DNA of 64,000 bases from Psychrobacter maritimus (GCF_904846345.1 NZ_CAJHAJ010000005.1:185488-249487), one strand, 5' to 3'. Shown: positions 19,534 to 29,633, numbered from the stretch's first letter. Notes: a model not told the origin generated them from the letters alone. Numbers and translations: made by a program.

Positions 19534-22419
19534 CTATTTAGACAGCTCATCCACACTGATGCCAAGGCTACCAGCAATCAAATCTTGTTGCTGCTTGACA
19601 TGCAGTTTTGCCGAACCTGTCGCTGGTGCTGCACTAGCAGGACGCGCCACTGGCTCCATGACTTTCGCCTTGGTTGGGTGCGGCACGACAATGCGGAACA
19701 TGTGCGGCGCTAAATAATACCAAGCACCTTGGTTCAATGGCTCTTCTTGCGTCCAAACGATTTCAGCCAAATTGCTATATTTTTCAATTTCAGCAATTAA
19801 ACGTTTCTCTGGCAATGGATAAAGCTGCTCAATACGCACAATCGCAACATGGTCAAGACCTAACGCACGGCGCTGCTCTAGCAAGTCATAATAAACTTTA
19901 CCGCCACATAGCACCATACGAGTCACGTTGTCCGGATTTTGCTGATCCATCTCTGGCAATACCGTTTCAAACTTACCGTTTGCCAACTCTTCAAGGTTTG
20001 ATGTCGCAAGCTTATGACGTAGCAAACTCTTCGGTGACATAACGATCAACGGCTTACGAATCGGACGTACCGCTTGACGGCGTAGCGCATGATAAATTTG
20101 CGCTGGCGTCGTTGGCGTAATGACTTGCATGTTGTCTTCAGCACATAGCTGCAAGAAGCGCTCAAGACGAGCAGATGAATGCTCAGGACCTTGACCTTCA
20201 TAGCCGTGTGGTAACAACATGGTTAGACCACAAACACGCTGCCATTTGGTCTCGCCACTTGAGATAAATTGGTCAATAACCACTTGTGCGCCGTTGACGA
20301 AATCACCGAACTGCGCTTCCCAAACGATTAGGGCGTTTGGCACAGTCGTTGCGTAGCCATATTCAAAGGCCAATACCGCTTCTTCTGACAATAATGAGTT
20401 GTATGTTGCAAAACGCGCTTGTTTTTCACTGATATGTGACAGTGGGACATACATGCTGCCGTCATTAACGTTATAGATTTCACTATGGCGATGCGAGAAC
20501 GTACCACGGCCAACGTCTTCACCAGTAATACGAACCAATACCCCATCATGATCAACCAATGATGCATAAGCCAAAGTTTCAGCTGCGCCCCAGTTAAGAG
20601 GCTCTTCACCGGTTTGCATGGCTAAGCGCTGCTCGACCATTTTTTGTACTTGGCGTTGCAGCTTGTAGCCTTCTGGCATCTCGGCCATACGGCGACCATA
20701 ACCTTTTAGTATTTCGATATCGACACTGGTATCCCAGTCATCAACCAAGTCATGACCCAAATAAGGTTTCCAATCGACAAACAGCTCTTCGTTAGGCTGG
20801 CTAACTAAAGAGTTGGCAACATAATCACCACGGTCTAAGGATTCACGATATTCATCTTCGTAGCGTTTTTCATCTTCTTGGTTAAGCAGACCTTCTTCAA
20901 TCAGCTTTTGCGCATAGATAGTACGTGTCGTTGGTAGCTTCTTAATAACGGCATACATCAATGGCTGAGTTGCTGATGGCTCATCGGCTTCGTTATGACC
21001 GTTACGACGGTAGCAGAACAAGTCAATGATAATGTCTTTATCAAACTCATGACGGTAATCTAATGCCAATTGAGCGGCAAATACGACTGACTCAGGATCA
21101 TCACCGTTTACGTGCAAGATAGGTGCATGCACCATTTTTGCCACGTCAGTACAATATTCCGTTGAACGCGCATCTTCTTGACGGCTGGTGGTGAAACCAA
21201 CTTGGTTATTGATAACAATATGAACCGTACCGCCCGTGGTATAAGCACGAGTCTGTGACATCTGGAAGGTTTCTTGTACCACACCTTGACCAGCAAAAGC
21301 AGCGTCACCATGGATAACGATTGGCAGTACTGAATTACCAGTTTTATTGTCTTGTAATGGCTGATCGTTACGACGAACTTGACGGGCGCGTACCGACCCT
21401 TGCAGTACAGGGGCAACAATCTCAAGATGCGATGGGTTAAACGCCAATGCTAAATGCACCTCACCACCTGGCGTCATCACGTTCGATGAAAAACCGTTAT
21501 GGTATTTAACATCGCCTGAGCCTTTTTCTGGCTGTACTTTACCATCGAATTCATCGAACAAATCGGCAGGGTTTTTACCCAAGATATTAACCAGTAAGTT
21601 CAAGCGTCCACGGTGAGCCATACCAATGACCATCTCTTTGGTGCCATAACCGCCAGCACGTTGGATGATTTCATTGATAGCAGGGATAAAGCTCTCGCCG
21701 CCTTCTAGACCAAAACGCTTAACGCCCGTATATTTACGAGCCAAGTATTTCTCTAAGCCTTCAGCAGCAGTCAGACGCTCAAGAATTGATAAACGTTTTT
21801 CTTTATCAAACTCGATGTAACCTAAATTGGTCTCTAGATATTTTTCCATCCAGCGTTTTTCTGTGCTGGTGGTCACGTGCATATACTCGACACCCATGTA
21901 ACGACAGTAAACGCGCTCCATGATTTCGATAATTTCACGTAACGTCGCTTCATCCTTACCAATATTTAAATCATTGGTTGGGAATACCGTATCAAGGTCA
22001 GCTTCTGACAGGTTGTGATAAGCAAGGGTTAAATCTTCCACTTCTGCACGTGGATGTAGTTCTAAGGGATCAAGCTTAGCGCGGCGATGACCACGGCGAC
22101 GGTACGCTGAAATCAGCTGCTGCACGCCCATTTGTTTCGGGTCAGCACAGTTACCTGGATCGTTAGCGGTGGCGCCAGACGTATCAGCACTCACTTTATT
22201 AGCAGTCTGATTACGTGCTAACAATAAGAACTGGTCTTTAATCGCATTATGCGCGGCATCGTTTGGTGATTTGTATTGTTCAAAATACGCTTGCCAATCG
22301 CCATCAACGCTACTAGGATCTTCTAGATATTGCTCATAGAGCGCTTCGATGTAACTGGCATTATCAGCGGCCAGTTCAGTATGATCTACGCTCACTGCTT
22401 CTTTAGTTATACTATTCAT
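19534..22419 (-). CDS. sucA: 2-oxoglutarate dehydrogenase E1 component
   Basis: Thiamine-diphosphate-dependent decarboxylase of the 2-oxoglutarate dehydrogenase complex. The N-terminal helix YIEALYEQYLEDPSSVDGDW is the segment that docks to E2. Core motifs include GMAHRGRLNLLVNILGK, HNGFSSNVMTPGG, FNPSHLEIVAPVLQGSVRA, IHGDAAFAGQGVVQET, NQVGFTTS and DIIIDLFCYRRNGHNEADEP. The C-terminal half has GEDVGRGTFSHRH and LPHGYEGQGPEHSSARLER. The length of 961 residues is slightly longer than E. coli SucA (933). It heads the suc genes, and its promoter must lie in the gap upstream of 22419. Confidence 0.97.
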   Translation of the reverse strand: MNSITKEAVSVDHTELAADNASYIEALYEQYLEDPSSVDGDWQAYFEQYKSPNDAAHNAIKDQFLLLARNQTANKVSADTSGATANDPGNCADPKQMGVQQLISAYRRRGHRRAKLDPLELHPRAEVEDLTLAYHNLSEADLDTVFPTNDLNIGKDEATLREIIEIMERVYCRYMGVEYMHVTTSTEKRWMEKYLETNLGYIEFDKEKRLSILERLTAAEGLEKYLARKYTGVKRFGLEGGESFIPAINEIIQRAGGYGTKEMVIGMAHRGRLNLLVNILGKNPADLFDEFDGKVQPEKGSGDVKYHNGFSSNVMTPGGEVHLALAFNPSHLEIVAPVLQGSVRARQVRRNDQPLQDNKTGNSVLPIVIHGDAAFAGQGVVQETFQMSQTRAYTTGGTVHIVINNQVGFTTSRQEDARSTEYCTDVAKMVHAPILHVNGDDPESVVFAAQLALDYRHEFDKDIIIDLFCYRRNGHNEADEPSATQPLMYAVIKKLPTTRTIYAQKLIEEGLLNQEDEKRYEDEYRESLDRGDYVANSLVSQPNEELFVDWKPYLGHDLVDDWDTSVDIEILKGYGRRMAEMPEGYKLQRQVQKMVEQRLAMQTGEEPLNWGAAETLAYASLVDHDGVLVRITGEDVGRGTFSHRHSEIYNVNDGSMYVPLSHISEKQARFATYNSLLSEEAVLAFEYGYATTVPNALIVWEAQFGDFVNGAQVVIDQFISSGETKWQRVCGLTMLLPHGYEGQGPEHSSARLERFLQLCAEDNMQVITPTTPAQIYHALRRQAVRPIRKPLIVMSPKSLLRHKLATSNLEELANGKFETVLPEMDQQNPDNVTRMVLCGGKVYYDLLEQRRALGLDHVAIVRIEQLYPLPEKRLIAEIEKYSNLAEIVWTQEEPLNQGAWYYLAPHMFRIVVPHPTKAKVMEPVARPASAAPATGSAKLHVKQQQDLIAGSLGISVDELSK

Positions 22420-23125
22420 AATAATCGTCTATTTGATAGATAAATGAATGGAATCGTGCTTATTATTGTGTCATGCGTTGTAGATTGGCGATATTTACCA
22501 TCAGTTTTTAATACTTACTATTAGTTTTTAAAACTAAAGCGTTGACACCAAAAGCTATCTAACGATAAAAAAGCCTGATTGCAATACCAATCTTACAATT
22601 ACAATTATTTGTGAACGGCCGGTTTTCTTAATCGTCTCGTTTCACAACATTAATTTATATATAATGCTGTCAGCTATAACCAAATTGTTAATGATAAGGT
22701 TTTTAGCCCCGCATTTTTCTTTCAGTTAGCCTATCAATTGGCTATTTTTACTGAAATGTCTTCCTATGGTAGAAAATTGGCGTATATTCCGCCAAACATA
22801 CATTGCCGTATAGAGTAACATGCCTACCCTATGGGCCATAGTTTGTTTGTTCAATACTAGGTATTTACGTAATGAATATCTATTATCATTTTTCGCAACT
22901 TTGTATCTGTAATACTAAACAATATTACCATATTCAATTATATAGGGAGACGCGCGATATAGCATGTCTTCTTACATACAAGCAACGTATTGTTAATACA
23001 GCCTTACTTACCCTCACGGATTTGCCACTGGCCCTCAACAATACCGCTCACGATATCAATATGGTCGTGTTAATAAGAAAAACAATGGCTTATCACTTAA
23101 AAAATAGCTAAATGCTAATATTTTT
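22420..23125. other. Gap between sucA and the sdhB terminator: no gene recognised
   Basis: About 700 AT-rich bases lie upstream of sucA. One plus-strand frame (22872-23111) stays open for 79 residues. Its composition is not protein-like, it has no recognisable domain, and I do not call it a gene. The stretch must include the sucA promoter and leader, but I could not place one with confidence. Confidence 0.5.
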
Positions 23126-23165
23126 TAATAAAAAACACCACCTAATGATAGGTGGTGTTTTTGAT
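23126..23165. terminator. Strong bidirectional terminator after sdhB
   Basis: Perfect arms AAAACACCACCT and AGGTGGTGTTTT surround a 6-base loop, with A-rich left and T-rich right flanks. It lies about 40 bp beyond the sdhB stop codon and separates the sdh and suc units. Confidence 0.88.
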
Positions 23166-23202
23166 GGCGCTATTATAAAGCTAATTGACCATAAAAGGTA
23201 GA

Positions 23203-23913
23203 CTAACCTGCATGATCAAGCAGTAAATTACGTAGATGACCAATGGCTTTGGTTGGATTCAAACCTTTTGGACAGACTGAAACACAGTTCATAATACCGC
23301 GGCAACGGAACAAGCTGAACGGATCGTCTAAACGTGCTAAACGCGCACGCGTATCAGTATCACGGCTGTCAGAAACGAAACGGTTGGCATTCAATAGCGC
23401 TGCTGGACCCAAGAACTTATCAGGGTTCCACCAGAACGATGGGCAGCTGGTTGAACAGCAGGCACATAAGATACACTCATACAAACCGTTCAATTTTTCG
23501 CGTTGCTCAGGTGACTGCAAACGCTCTGTTGCTGGCGCTGGCTGGTCATTGATTAAGAACGGATGAACTTTTTCGTACTGCTCGTAAAATTGGTTCATGT
23601 CGACGACCAAATCACGAACAACCGGTAAACCTGGTAACGGACGAACCGTTACTTTTTCAGGCAAGGTATTCATGTTGATTAGACATGCAAGACCATTTTT
23701 ACCATTGATGTTCATGCCGTCAGAACCGCAAATACCTTCACGGCATGAGCGACGGAAGGTGAGCGTCTCATCTTCCTTTTTTAGGCGTAATAACACGTCA
23801 AGCAACATACGATCTGAGTCTAACAACTCAACCGTATAAGTTTGCATGCGCGGCGCTGCGTCCACATCAGGATCGTAGCGATAGATTTCGATGGTGCGAG
23901 TACCTCGGCTCAT
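23203..23913 (-). CDS. sdhB: Succinate dehydrogenase iron-sulfur subunit
   Basis: Carries electrons from the SdhA flavin to quinone through three iron-sulfur clusters. The [2Fe-2S] ligands are in RRSCREGICGSDGMNINGK with a later CLI. The other clusters use CILCACCSTSCPSFWW, CRGIMNCVSVCPKGLNP. The ATG at 23911-23913 (start MSRGTRTIEIYRYDPD) has GGAG 9 bases upstream and gives 236 residues, the family's usual length. The frame stays open to 23952, but that extension is not family-like. It follows sdhA after 193 bp containing a hairpin. Confidence 0.97.
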   Translation of the reverse strand: MSRGTRTIEIYRYDPDVDAAPRMQTYTVELLDSDRMLLDVLLRLKKEDETLTFRRSCREGICGSDGMNINGKNGLACLINMNTLPEKVTVRPLPGLPVVRDLVVDMNQFYEQYEKVHPFLINDQPAPATERLQSPEQREKLNGLYECILCACCSTSCPSFWWNPDKFLGPAALLNANRFVSDSRDTDTRARLARLDDPFSLFRCRGIMNCVSVCPKGLNPTKAIGHLRNLLLDHAG

Positions 23914-23976
23914 AATGCTAAACTCCACACGTAGATGATGGCGGGCTGACAAACATTACAATCTAAAGACTGCAAA

Positions 23977-24014
23977 CTATCAGCGCTGGTATGTCTAAAT
24001 CTCAGCGCTGATAG
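23977..24014 (-). repeat. Perfect 12-bp inverted repeat in the sdhA-sdhB gap
   Basis: CTATCAGCGCTG (23977-23988) and CAGCGCTGATAG (24003-24014) form a 12-bp stem with a 14-base loop. There is no T-run on the transcript strand. It shares the 11-mer TGATAGCGGTC with the lpdA-sucC stem-loop. Confidence 0.8.
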
Positions 24015-24106
24015 CGGTCTGTCGCTAGCGGTCACCTTTTTAATAAATTAATAAGGGATAAAACGTTTTTTACAGTGCGTAAAAATCATGCGCACCCAGT
24101 CTAGAA

Positions 24107-25957
24107 TTAATAGACGCGGACTTTTGGCTCGATATAATCGACCGTCAATGGCACTTTACGAACCGGCTTATAGATAATCTTATTGCCTTCAGAATACCAT
24201 AAGGTATGCTTCATCCATTCTCTATCGTTACGGCCGTTTGGTGCGTATTCATCATCTTCTGGGCGATCATAGTCAGACACACTGTGTGCGCCGCGACTTT
24301 CGTGACGCTTAGCCGCTGATATCATCGTTGCTTTTGCCACTTCATACAAGTTAGCAACTTCGAACGCTTCAATACGCGCAGTGTTAAAGACTTGTGATTT
24401 ATCCGCCAAATGGATTTGGTCGATTTTTTCACCTAGCGCTAGGATTTTCTCAACGCCTTCGTCCATCATCGCTTGCGTACGGAATACGCTGGCATGCGTT
24501 TGCATGGTTGCACGAATCTCGTCAGCGACGTCTTGCGCATTATAGCCCGAGGTTGATTGTTGCAGTTTGTCTAAACGACGCACGGTAAAATCAAGGACGC
24601 GAGGATCTAATGGCTTATAGTTATGATCTGCATGATGGAATTCATCAACGATATGCTTACCAGCAGCGCGACCAAAGACTAATAAATCAAGTAGTGAGTT
24701 GGTACCTAAACGGTTAGCACCATGAACACTCACACAAGCACACTCACCGATAGCATAAAGACCTTTAACAACGTTGCCTTTAGCATATAAACCGTCTTCA
24801 TCCGTACCCGCTTCTAGATCCGGAACAATTACTTGACCATGAATCGTGGTTGGAATACCACCCATCATATAGTGAATGGTTGGGATAACTGGAATTGGCT
24901 CTTTAGTGATGTCAACGTTGGCGAAGTTCTTACCAATCTCAAATACTGATGGCAGACGCTTCATGATGGTTTCAACGCCTAAATGCGTCATATCCATTAC
25001 GATATGGTCAGCATTTGGACCACAACCACGGCCTTCTTTGATTTCTTGGTCCATAGAGCGTGATACTAAATCACGTGGTGCCAAGTCTTTTACGGTTGGG
25101 GCATAACGCTCCATAAAGGCTTCGCCATCTTTATTACGTAAGATAGCGCCTTCACCGCGGCAACCTTCGGTCAATAGTACGCCGGCACCATGAACGCCGG
25201 TTGGGTGGAACTGCCAGAATTCCATATCTTGTAATGGAATGCCTGCGCGAACCGCCATGCCAATACCGTCACCAGTATTGATATAAGCGTTGGTTGATGC
25301 GGCAAAGATACGACCTGCGCCGCCCGTCGCTAATACAGTGATTGGCGACTGGAATACCGCAACAGTACCCGTTTCTTGCTCAATAGCGATGACGCCATTG
25401 ATGTTACCGGCGTCGTCTTTGATCAAATCAAGGGCAATCCACTCGATAAAGAACTCAGTACCTTGCTGTAGGTTTTTTTGATATAGCGTATGTAGTAGCG
25501 CGTGACCGGTACGGTCAGCAGCAGCACAAGCACGCTGTACGGCTTTTTCGCCATAGTTTGAAGTATGACCACCGAATGGGCGCTGATAAATCGTGCCGTC
25601 TTCGTTACGGTCAAACGGCATACCCATGTGCTCAAGCTCATACACCACTTTTGGCGCTTCACGGCACATGTATTCAATGGCGTCTTGGTCACCTAACCAA
25701 TCTGACCCTTTAACGGTGTCATAAAAGTGAAAGTGCCAGTTATCATTGCTCATATTACCCAAACTTGCACCGATACCGCCTTGAGCAGCAACGGTGTGCG
25801 AACGGGTTGGGAATACTTTGGTCAAGACTGCAACCTTCATGCCCGCTTCTGCTAAATGCAATGAAGCACGCATACCTGAGCCGCCGCCACCAACGATGAC
25901 CGCGTCGTAGTTCAGGGTTTTAATATTACTAATGGTATTATCTTGTCTAGTTGCCAT
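24107..25957 (-). CDS. sdhA: Succinate dehydrogenase flavoprotein subunit
   Basis: Oxidises succinate to fumarate with covalently bound FAD. The FAD loop is AVIVGGGGSGMRASLHLAEAG, and the flavin-linked histidine is in FPTRSHTVAAQGGI. The substrate site includes HPTGVHGAGVLLTEGCRGEG and the proton-relay arginine region RDLVSRSMDQEIKEGRG. YMMGGIPT and YAIGECACVSVHGANRLGTN are near the C-terminal half. The length of 616 residues is typical of the proteobacterial subunit. It is separated from sdhD by an unusually long gap of 444 bp. Confidence 0.97.
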   Translation of the reverse strand: MATRQDNTISNIKTLNYDAVIVGGGGSGMRASLHLAEAGMKVAVLTKVFPTRSHTVAAQGGIGASLGNMSNDNWHFHFYDTVKGSDWLGDQDAIEYMCREAPKVVYELEHMGMPFDRNEDGTIYQRPFGGHTSNYGEKAVQRACAAADRTGHALLHTLYQKNLQQGTEFFIEWIALDLIKDDAGNINGVIAIEQETGTVAVFQSPITVLATGGAGRIFAASTNAYINTGDGIGMAVRAGIPLQDMEFWQFHPTGVHGAGVLLTEGCRGEGAILRNKDGEAFMERYAPTVKDLAPRDLVSRSMDQEIKEGRGCGPNADHIVMDMTHLGVETIMKRLPSVFEIGKNFANVDITKEPIPVIPTIHYMMGGIPTTIHGQVIVPDLEAGTDEDGLYAKGNVVKGLYAIGECACVSVHGANRLGTNSLLDLLVFGRAAGKHIVDEFHHADHNYKPLDPRVLDFTVRRLDKLQQSTSGYNAQDVADEIRATMQTHASVFRTQAMMDEGVEKILALGEKIDQIHLADKSQVFNTARIEAFEVANLYEVAKATMISAAKRHESRGAHSVSDYDRPEDDEYAPNGRNDREWMKHTLWYSEGNKIIYKPVRKVPLTVDYIEPKVRVY

Positions 25958-26401
25958 TACGGTTTTCCTAATGCCTGTTAATGCTTAGAAGTAAATAAAA
26001 AGGGTGGTTTGCATCTTATTGTGCGCTAACGCTAGCAAGCTTTTGCTGCAACGCTACTGACAATAATCAAAATACAATACAAACAGCCTTCAACCACTTA
26101 ATTTGCATATCTATCGTTATATTGGGCTTACTCACTTGTTCACAGCTTTTATCTATTAAATAAGCGTCATTTACCGTATCAGTAATCGTGAATTTAGTGT
26201 GCGCCCAACGCTATGATTAGCTATGACTATTTTGGCTACTAACGGATGTCTATCACCTAAGCACTTTAAAGTACGTTATTTAAAATAAACGCTTTCAAAT
26301 AAGCGAATCATCGCCAATGCTGTCAGCTTTATCCGTTGTTATGGTTAGATATTCAATTTATAAAAATCAGATAAATCAATATCTAAACCTATGATTAATG
26401 G
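25958..26401. other. Long sdhD-sdhA gap: no gene, one large hairpin at its upstream end
   Basis: In most relatives sdhD and sdhA are almost contiguous. Here 444 bp separate them. No open frame of useful length is visible. The only structured element I see is the stem-loop at 26343-26389. An internal promoter or a processed small RNA is possible but not shown by the sequence. Confidence 0.5.
26343..26389 (-). repeat. Long stem-loop just after sdhD
   Basis: Arms GGTTAGATATT and AATATCTAAACC (one bulged A) enclose an inner ATTTAT/ATAAAT stem with a loop of about 9 bases. It starts 13 bp after the sdhD stop codon and has no T-run, so a processing or stability element is more likely than a terminator. 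Confidence 0.7.
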
Positions 26402-26806
26402 TTAAACCGCAACAACACCGAAGCCGTTACCCCAAAAAATCATAATGCCCCAAAATAGGAAAACTAAAATAGCGATAATCATTAATGACTGTAGCACTAA
26501 ACGTAGACCTGCTGCGCTTGAGCCCAGTTTGCCAGTGGTAATATAGTCAGTAAATACCGTCCACATACCAACCCAAGCATGACCAGCCAACGCCAAAACG
26601 GCCAATAAGCTGAACAGACGCATCGGTAAACTGGTCATAAATTCTGACCATTCAACGAAGCTTACATTGCCATGAGTTAAGAAGAAGCCCAGTAATACCA
26701 CACTGTATACGGCTAAAACCACACCACTGATACGCTGGATAATCCAATCACGTGAACCTGAGCCGGTTAGACCAGTAGCGCTTTTGATTCCTGAATCATT
26801 TTTCAT
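26402..26806 (-). CDS. sdhD: Succinate dehydrogenase membrane anchor subunit
   Basis: Second membrane anchor of succinate dehydrogenase; with SdhC it binds heme b and ubiquinone. Three transmembrane segments are visible: GVVLAVYSVVLLGFFLTHG, LFSLLAVLALAGHAWVGMWTVF (with the heme-ligand-type histidine) and VLQSLMIIAILVFLFWGIMI. The segment DWIIQRISGVVLAVY is the SdhD quinone-site signature. The ATG at 26804-26806 overlaps the sdhC stop codon by one base (TAATG), so this start is preferred over an in-frame start at 26821. Length is 134 residues. Confidence 0.93.
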   Translation of the reverse strand: MKNDSGIKSATGLTGSGSRDWIIQRISGVVLAVYSVVLLGFFLTHGNVSFVEWSEFMTSLPMRLFSLLAVLALAGHAWVGMWTVFTDYITTGKLGSSAAGLRLVLQSLMIIAILVFLFWGIMIFWGNGFGVVAV

Positions 26807-27192
26807 TAGAACATCACCCATACAAATGACGCGACAATTAAGATTGCTGCAATTACAAAGCTAATCATAGAAGCGGCACGGCCAGATTTTAGCTCCTCAT
26901 TCATGCCCATATCAGCAAATAAATGCTTGATACCCATCACAAAGTGATAAGCGATGGCGGCGACAAAAATCCACGCCAAAAAGCGAACAAGGACATTGTC
27001 AAATATGGCTTCAAAACTCTCAGGCGACGCCAAAGAATTCTGTAATATCCATAACATGACAGGAATAAGTAGAAATAAAATAATGCCAGAGATACGATGC
27101 AAGATTGAAGCTATCGCAATCGGTGAGCGATTAACGCTAATCACTTGGCTTAAGGGCAGATCAATAGGTCGGTTGCTTTTCACAGCGGGCAT
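26806..27192 (-). CDS. sdhC: Succinate dehydrogenase cytochrome b556 subunit
   Basis: First membrane anchor of succinate dehydrogenase. The quinone/heme segment SPIAIASILHRISGIILFL and the heme-histidine helix FVAAIAYHFVMGIKHLFAD are family signatures. Three transmembrane segments are present. The start taken, ATG at 27190-27192 (MPAVKSNRPIDLPLSQV), fits the family. AAGG lies directly against this ATG, so a GTG three codons later is possible. An in-frame start at 27267 would add 25 residues not typical of SdhC. The gene heads the sdhCDAB unit and faces gltA across about 1.1 kb. Confidence 0.92.
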   Translation of the reverse strand: MPAVKSNRPIDLPLSQVISVNRSPIAIASILHRISGIILFLLIPVMLWILQNSLASPESFEAIFDNVLVRFLAWIFVAAIAYHFVMGIKHLFADMGMNEELKSGRAASMISFVIAAILIVASFVWVMF

Positions 27193-27355
27193 CCTTTTTG
27201 CGGTTATACTCCTGTATCTGCTATCAACGCTTGGTACAAATACACTTCTATAAGCGGCGAGCAACACATGAGATGAATAAGGTAAGGAAGGGCTAGCTGA
27301 CGTTATTTCATTTGCGCTAAATTTGATAGATAGATTTTATATAGGAAACACGCTC

Positions 27356-27421
27356 TCTATATATCGTTTCTATGAGACCTTTTTCTATAAGGCTTCTATA
27401 GATTTCTATAAGGACTCTATA
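27356..27421. promoter_or_regulatory. Cluster of phased TCTATA motifs upstream of sdhC
   Basis: TCTATA begins at 27356, 27384, 27395, 27405 and 27416, with TCTATG at 27369. The last four are spaced 11, 10 and 11 bp, one helical turn each. The cluster lies 164-230 bp upstream of the sdhC start codon. It could be an array of regulator binding sites on one face of the helix, or simply a degenerate repeat. Confidence 0.4.
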
Positions 27422-28019
27422 GACGGCTCAACCTCGCTTGTGGAACAGACAATCCCTACCAATAACAAGCTATCTGCGTGTTTTATAATAGTAAGCACGC
27501 AGCATGGGATAAATCGATTAACTAGTCTATTTTTACTGCTTGCCATCAACAAAAAAAGATAACGCCAGGGTGTCATCTCTATATTATCATTTTTTATTAA
27601 GGTAAACTTCACTGTTGGATATCTAAAAATAGAACAGTTAACAAGAATATTTAAGCGATAAGCTGGGTTCTGGTCTATAAAGCGAACGTCCAATCATAAA
27701 AAAGCAGCAGTAAAGCTAGGCTTTATCAGCGACTTAATTACGTTGACCTATCAATTTGCGCAAAGCTAGTGCCAGTTAAATCCCTCTAATTATAAAATGA
27801 CTGGCCGCTAATTACAAATTTATCCCCTAAATAGTGGTTATTAGAGATTAAATAACAAAAAGCTGGCTATTAGTAAGATGAATTCATTAGTATTACTGAA
27901 TCAAAATAATTCGTCGCATTAAGCCAATTTGTCGGTTACGCATACTCTGTCTGTTTTATAGTATAGCGCCTTACAGATTAAAATGGCTTATCTTAGCAAA
28001 AACACTGTAATATTATAAT

Positions 28020-28038
28020 GTTAATGATAATCATTATT
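28020..28038. promoter_or_regulatory. Candidate Fur box between sdhC and gltA
   Basis: The 19 bases from 28020 match the Fur consensus GATAATGATAATCATTATC at 17 positions; only positions 2 and 19 differ. The core ATGATAATCAT is perfectly palindromic. It lies 275 bp upstream of the gltA start and about 830 bp upstream of the sdhC start. Confidence 0.7.
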
Positions 28039-28215
28039 TTCATATTAGCATGATGCTTTACAGCCAAATTACTAAGCAGACATATTTTGATACAAAGTTT
28101 ACAGTCGCTAATGACGACTACAGCACCCCTATTACAGACATTACTGCTAAAAGTCTTTTCAAAACTTAGCTAATAACTGCTAATATAGCCTGCATCTTAA
28201 ATGGGTTAAATTTAT

Positions 28216-28244
28216 TTGACCATTTGGCTGTTTTACCGTTTGAT
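28216..28244 (+). promoter_or_regulatory. gltA: Possible gltA promoter
   Basis: TTGACC (28216-28221) is a good -35 match. A 17-bp spacer leads to TTTGAT, a weak -10 match, about 70 bp upstream of the gltA start codon. This is by eye only. Confidence 0.35.
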
Positions 28245-28312
28245 TAGTGATGACGCGAGGGTGTGCGTCGATATATTTTTATTCTAACAAGTTAAAAAAT
28301 GGAGAGCAATTT

Positions 28313-29593
28313 ATGGCTGACAACAATGCCAAACTAACCGTAAATGGTGAAGAATACGAACTTCCTATTATTGAAGGTACTTTAGGGCCGTCAGTTATCG
28401 AAGTTGCTGCTTTTCAACAAGCGGGCTACTGGACCTACGATCCAGGTTTTATGGCAACTGCGCCTGTTGAGTCAAAAATCACCTTCATTGATGGCGGTAA
28501 AGGCGAGCTGTTGCATCGCGGCTATCCTATCGATGAACTTGCAAATAATGCTGAATACTTAGAAGTGGCGTATGCGCTGATTCATGGTGATTTACCAAAC
28601 GCTGAGCAAAAAGCGGATTTCTATGAAAAAATCCGTAAGCATACTGGCGTTCATGACCAATTACGCAAATTCTTTGAAGGCTTCCGCCGTGATGCCCATC
28701 CTATGGCTATTATGGTTGGTGTCGTTGGTGCTTTATCAGCTTTCTATCATGAAAATCTAGATGTGAGCAATGAAGAGCATCGTGAAATCACCGCTATTCG
28801 CCTAATCGCTAAAATGCCAACGCTTGCGGCCATGAGTTATAAATACTCACAGGGCGAACCGTTCATGTATCCACGTAATGATTTCAATTATGCGGAAAAC
28901 TTCTTATACATGATGTTTGCAACGCCTGCTGATGTTGACTACAAAACCAATGACGTTATCACCCGTGCAATGGACAAAATCTTTACCTTGCATGCTGATC
29001 ACGAACAAAATGCTTCAACGTCTACCGTACGTCTAGCGGGTTCTACTGGCGCCAATCCTTACGCTTGTATCGCGGCGGGTATTGCCGCGCTTTGGGGACC
29101 ATCGCATGGCGGCGCCAATGAAGCCGTACTCACTATGTTAGATGAAATTGGTACAGTTGAAAACGTACCAGCATTCATGGAAAAAGTGAAAAGCCGTGAA
29201 GTGAAATTGATGGGCTTTGGTCACCGTGTTTACAAAAACTTTGACCCACGCGCACAAGTGATGAAAGAGACTTGTGACGAAGTACTAGGCGCATTGGGTA
29301 TCAATGATCCTAAGCTTGAGCTTGCCATGGCACTTGAGAAAATTGCTTTAGAAGACCCGTTCTTCGTTGAGCGTAACTTGTATCCAAACGTTGATTTTTA
29401 CTCTGGCATTATCCTTAAAGCCATCGGTATCCCAACGTCAATGTTTACTGTTATCTTCTCATTGGCACGTACCTCTGGTTGGATTAGCCATTGGCTTGAG
29501 ATGCACAGCGCACCGTTCAAAATCGGTCGTCCACGTCAGTTATATACTGGTGAGACAAAACGCGAATTCGTTAAAGTCGAAGACCGCAAGTAG
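28313..29593 (+). CDS. gltA: Citrate synthase
   Basis: Condenses oxaloacetate and acetyl-CoA, the entry reaction of the TCA cycle. Motifs of the hexameric, NADH-sensitive Gram-negative type are visible: [67 protein letters not shown] (active-site histidine) and the catalytic aspartate in YPNVDFYSG. The ATG at 28313, with GGAGAG 6 bases upstream, gives 426 residues, the usual length. An open extension upstream to 28247 is not family-like. It is divergent from sdhC, and its upstream region holds a candidate Fur box. Confidence 0.97.
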   Translation: MADNNAKLTVNGEEYELPIIEGTLGPSVIEVAAFQQAGYWTYDPGFMATAPVESKITFIDGGKGELLHRGYPIDELANNAEYLEVAYALIHGDLPNAEQKADFYEKIRKHTGVHDQLRKFFEGFRRDAHPMAIMVGVVGALSAFYHENLDVSNEEHREITAIRLIAKMPTLAAMSYKYSQGEPFMYPRNDFNYAENFLYMMFATPADVDYKTNDVITRAMDKIFTLHADHEQNASTSTVRLAGSTGANPYACIAAGIAALWGPSHGGANEAVLTMLDEIGTVENVPAFMEKVKSREVKLMGFGHRVYKNFDPRAQVMKETCDEVLGALGINDPKLELAMALEKIALEDPFFVERNLYPNVDFYSGIILKAIGIPTSMFTVIFSLARTSGWISHWLEMHSAPFKIGRPRQLYTGETKREFVKVEDRK

Positions 29594-29633
29594 TCAGTCT
29601 TTTGTTTTAAAAGTATAAAAGTTAGACAGATAA

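Larger units (their letters stand above)
27422..28312. other. sdhC-gltA divergent gap: regulatory DNA, no gene recognised
   Basis: Nearly 900 AT-rich bases between the TCTATA cluster and the gltA start. Short open frames exist on both strands but none has a recognisable domain or convincing start. The stretch contains a near-consensus Fur box and a possible gltA promoter, listed separately. Confidence 0.5.

Noticed and set aside
22872..23111. Open plus-strand frame of 79 residues in the sucA-sdhB gap
   Set aside because: Composition is not protein-like, there is no ribosome binding site and no recognisable domain; it is probably chance.
27323..27693. Two open frames between sdhC and gltA, one on each strand
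   Set aside because: Both run through AT-rich regulatory DNA and the TCTATA repeats; no domain or convincing start.
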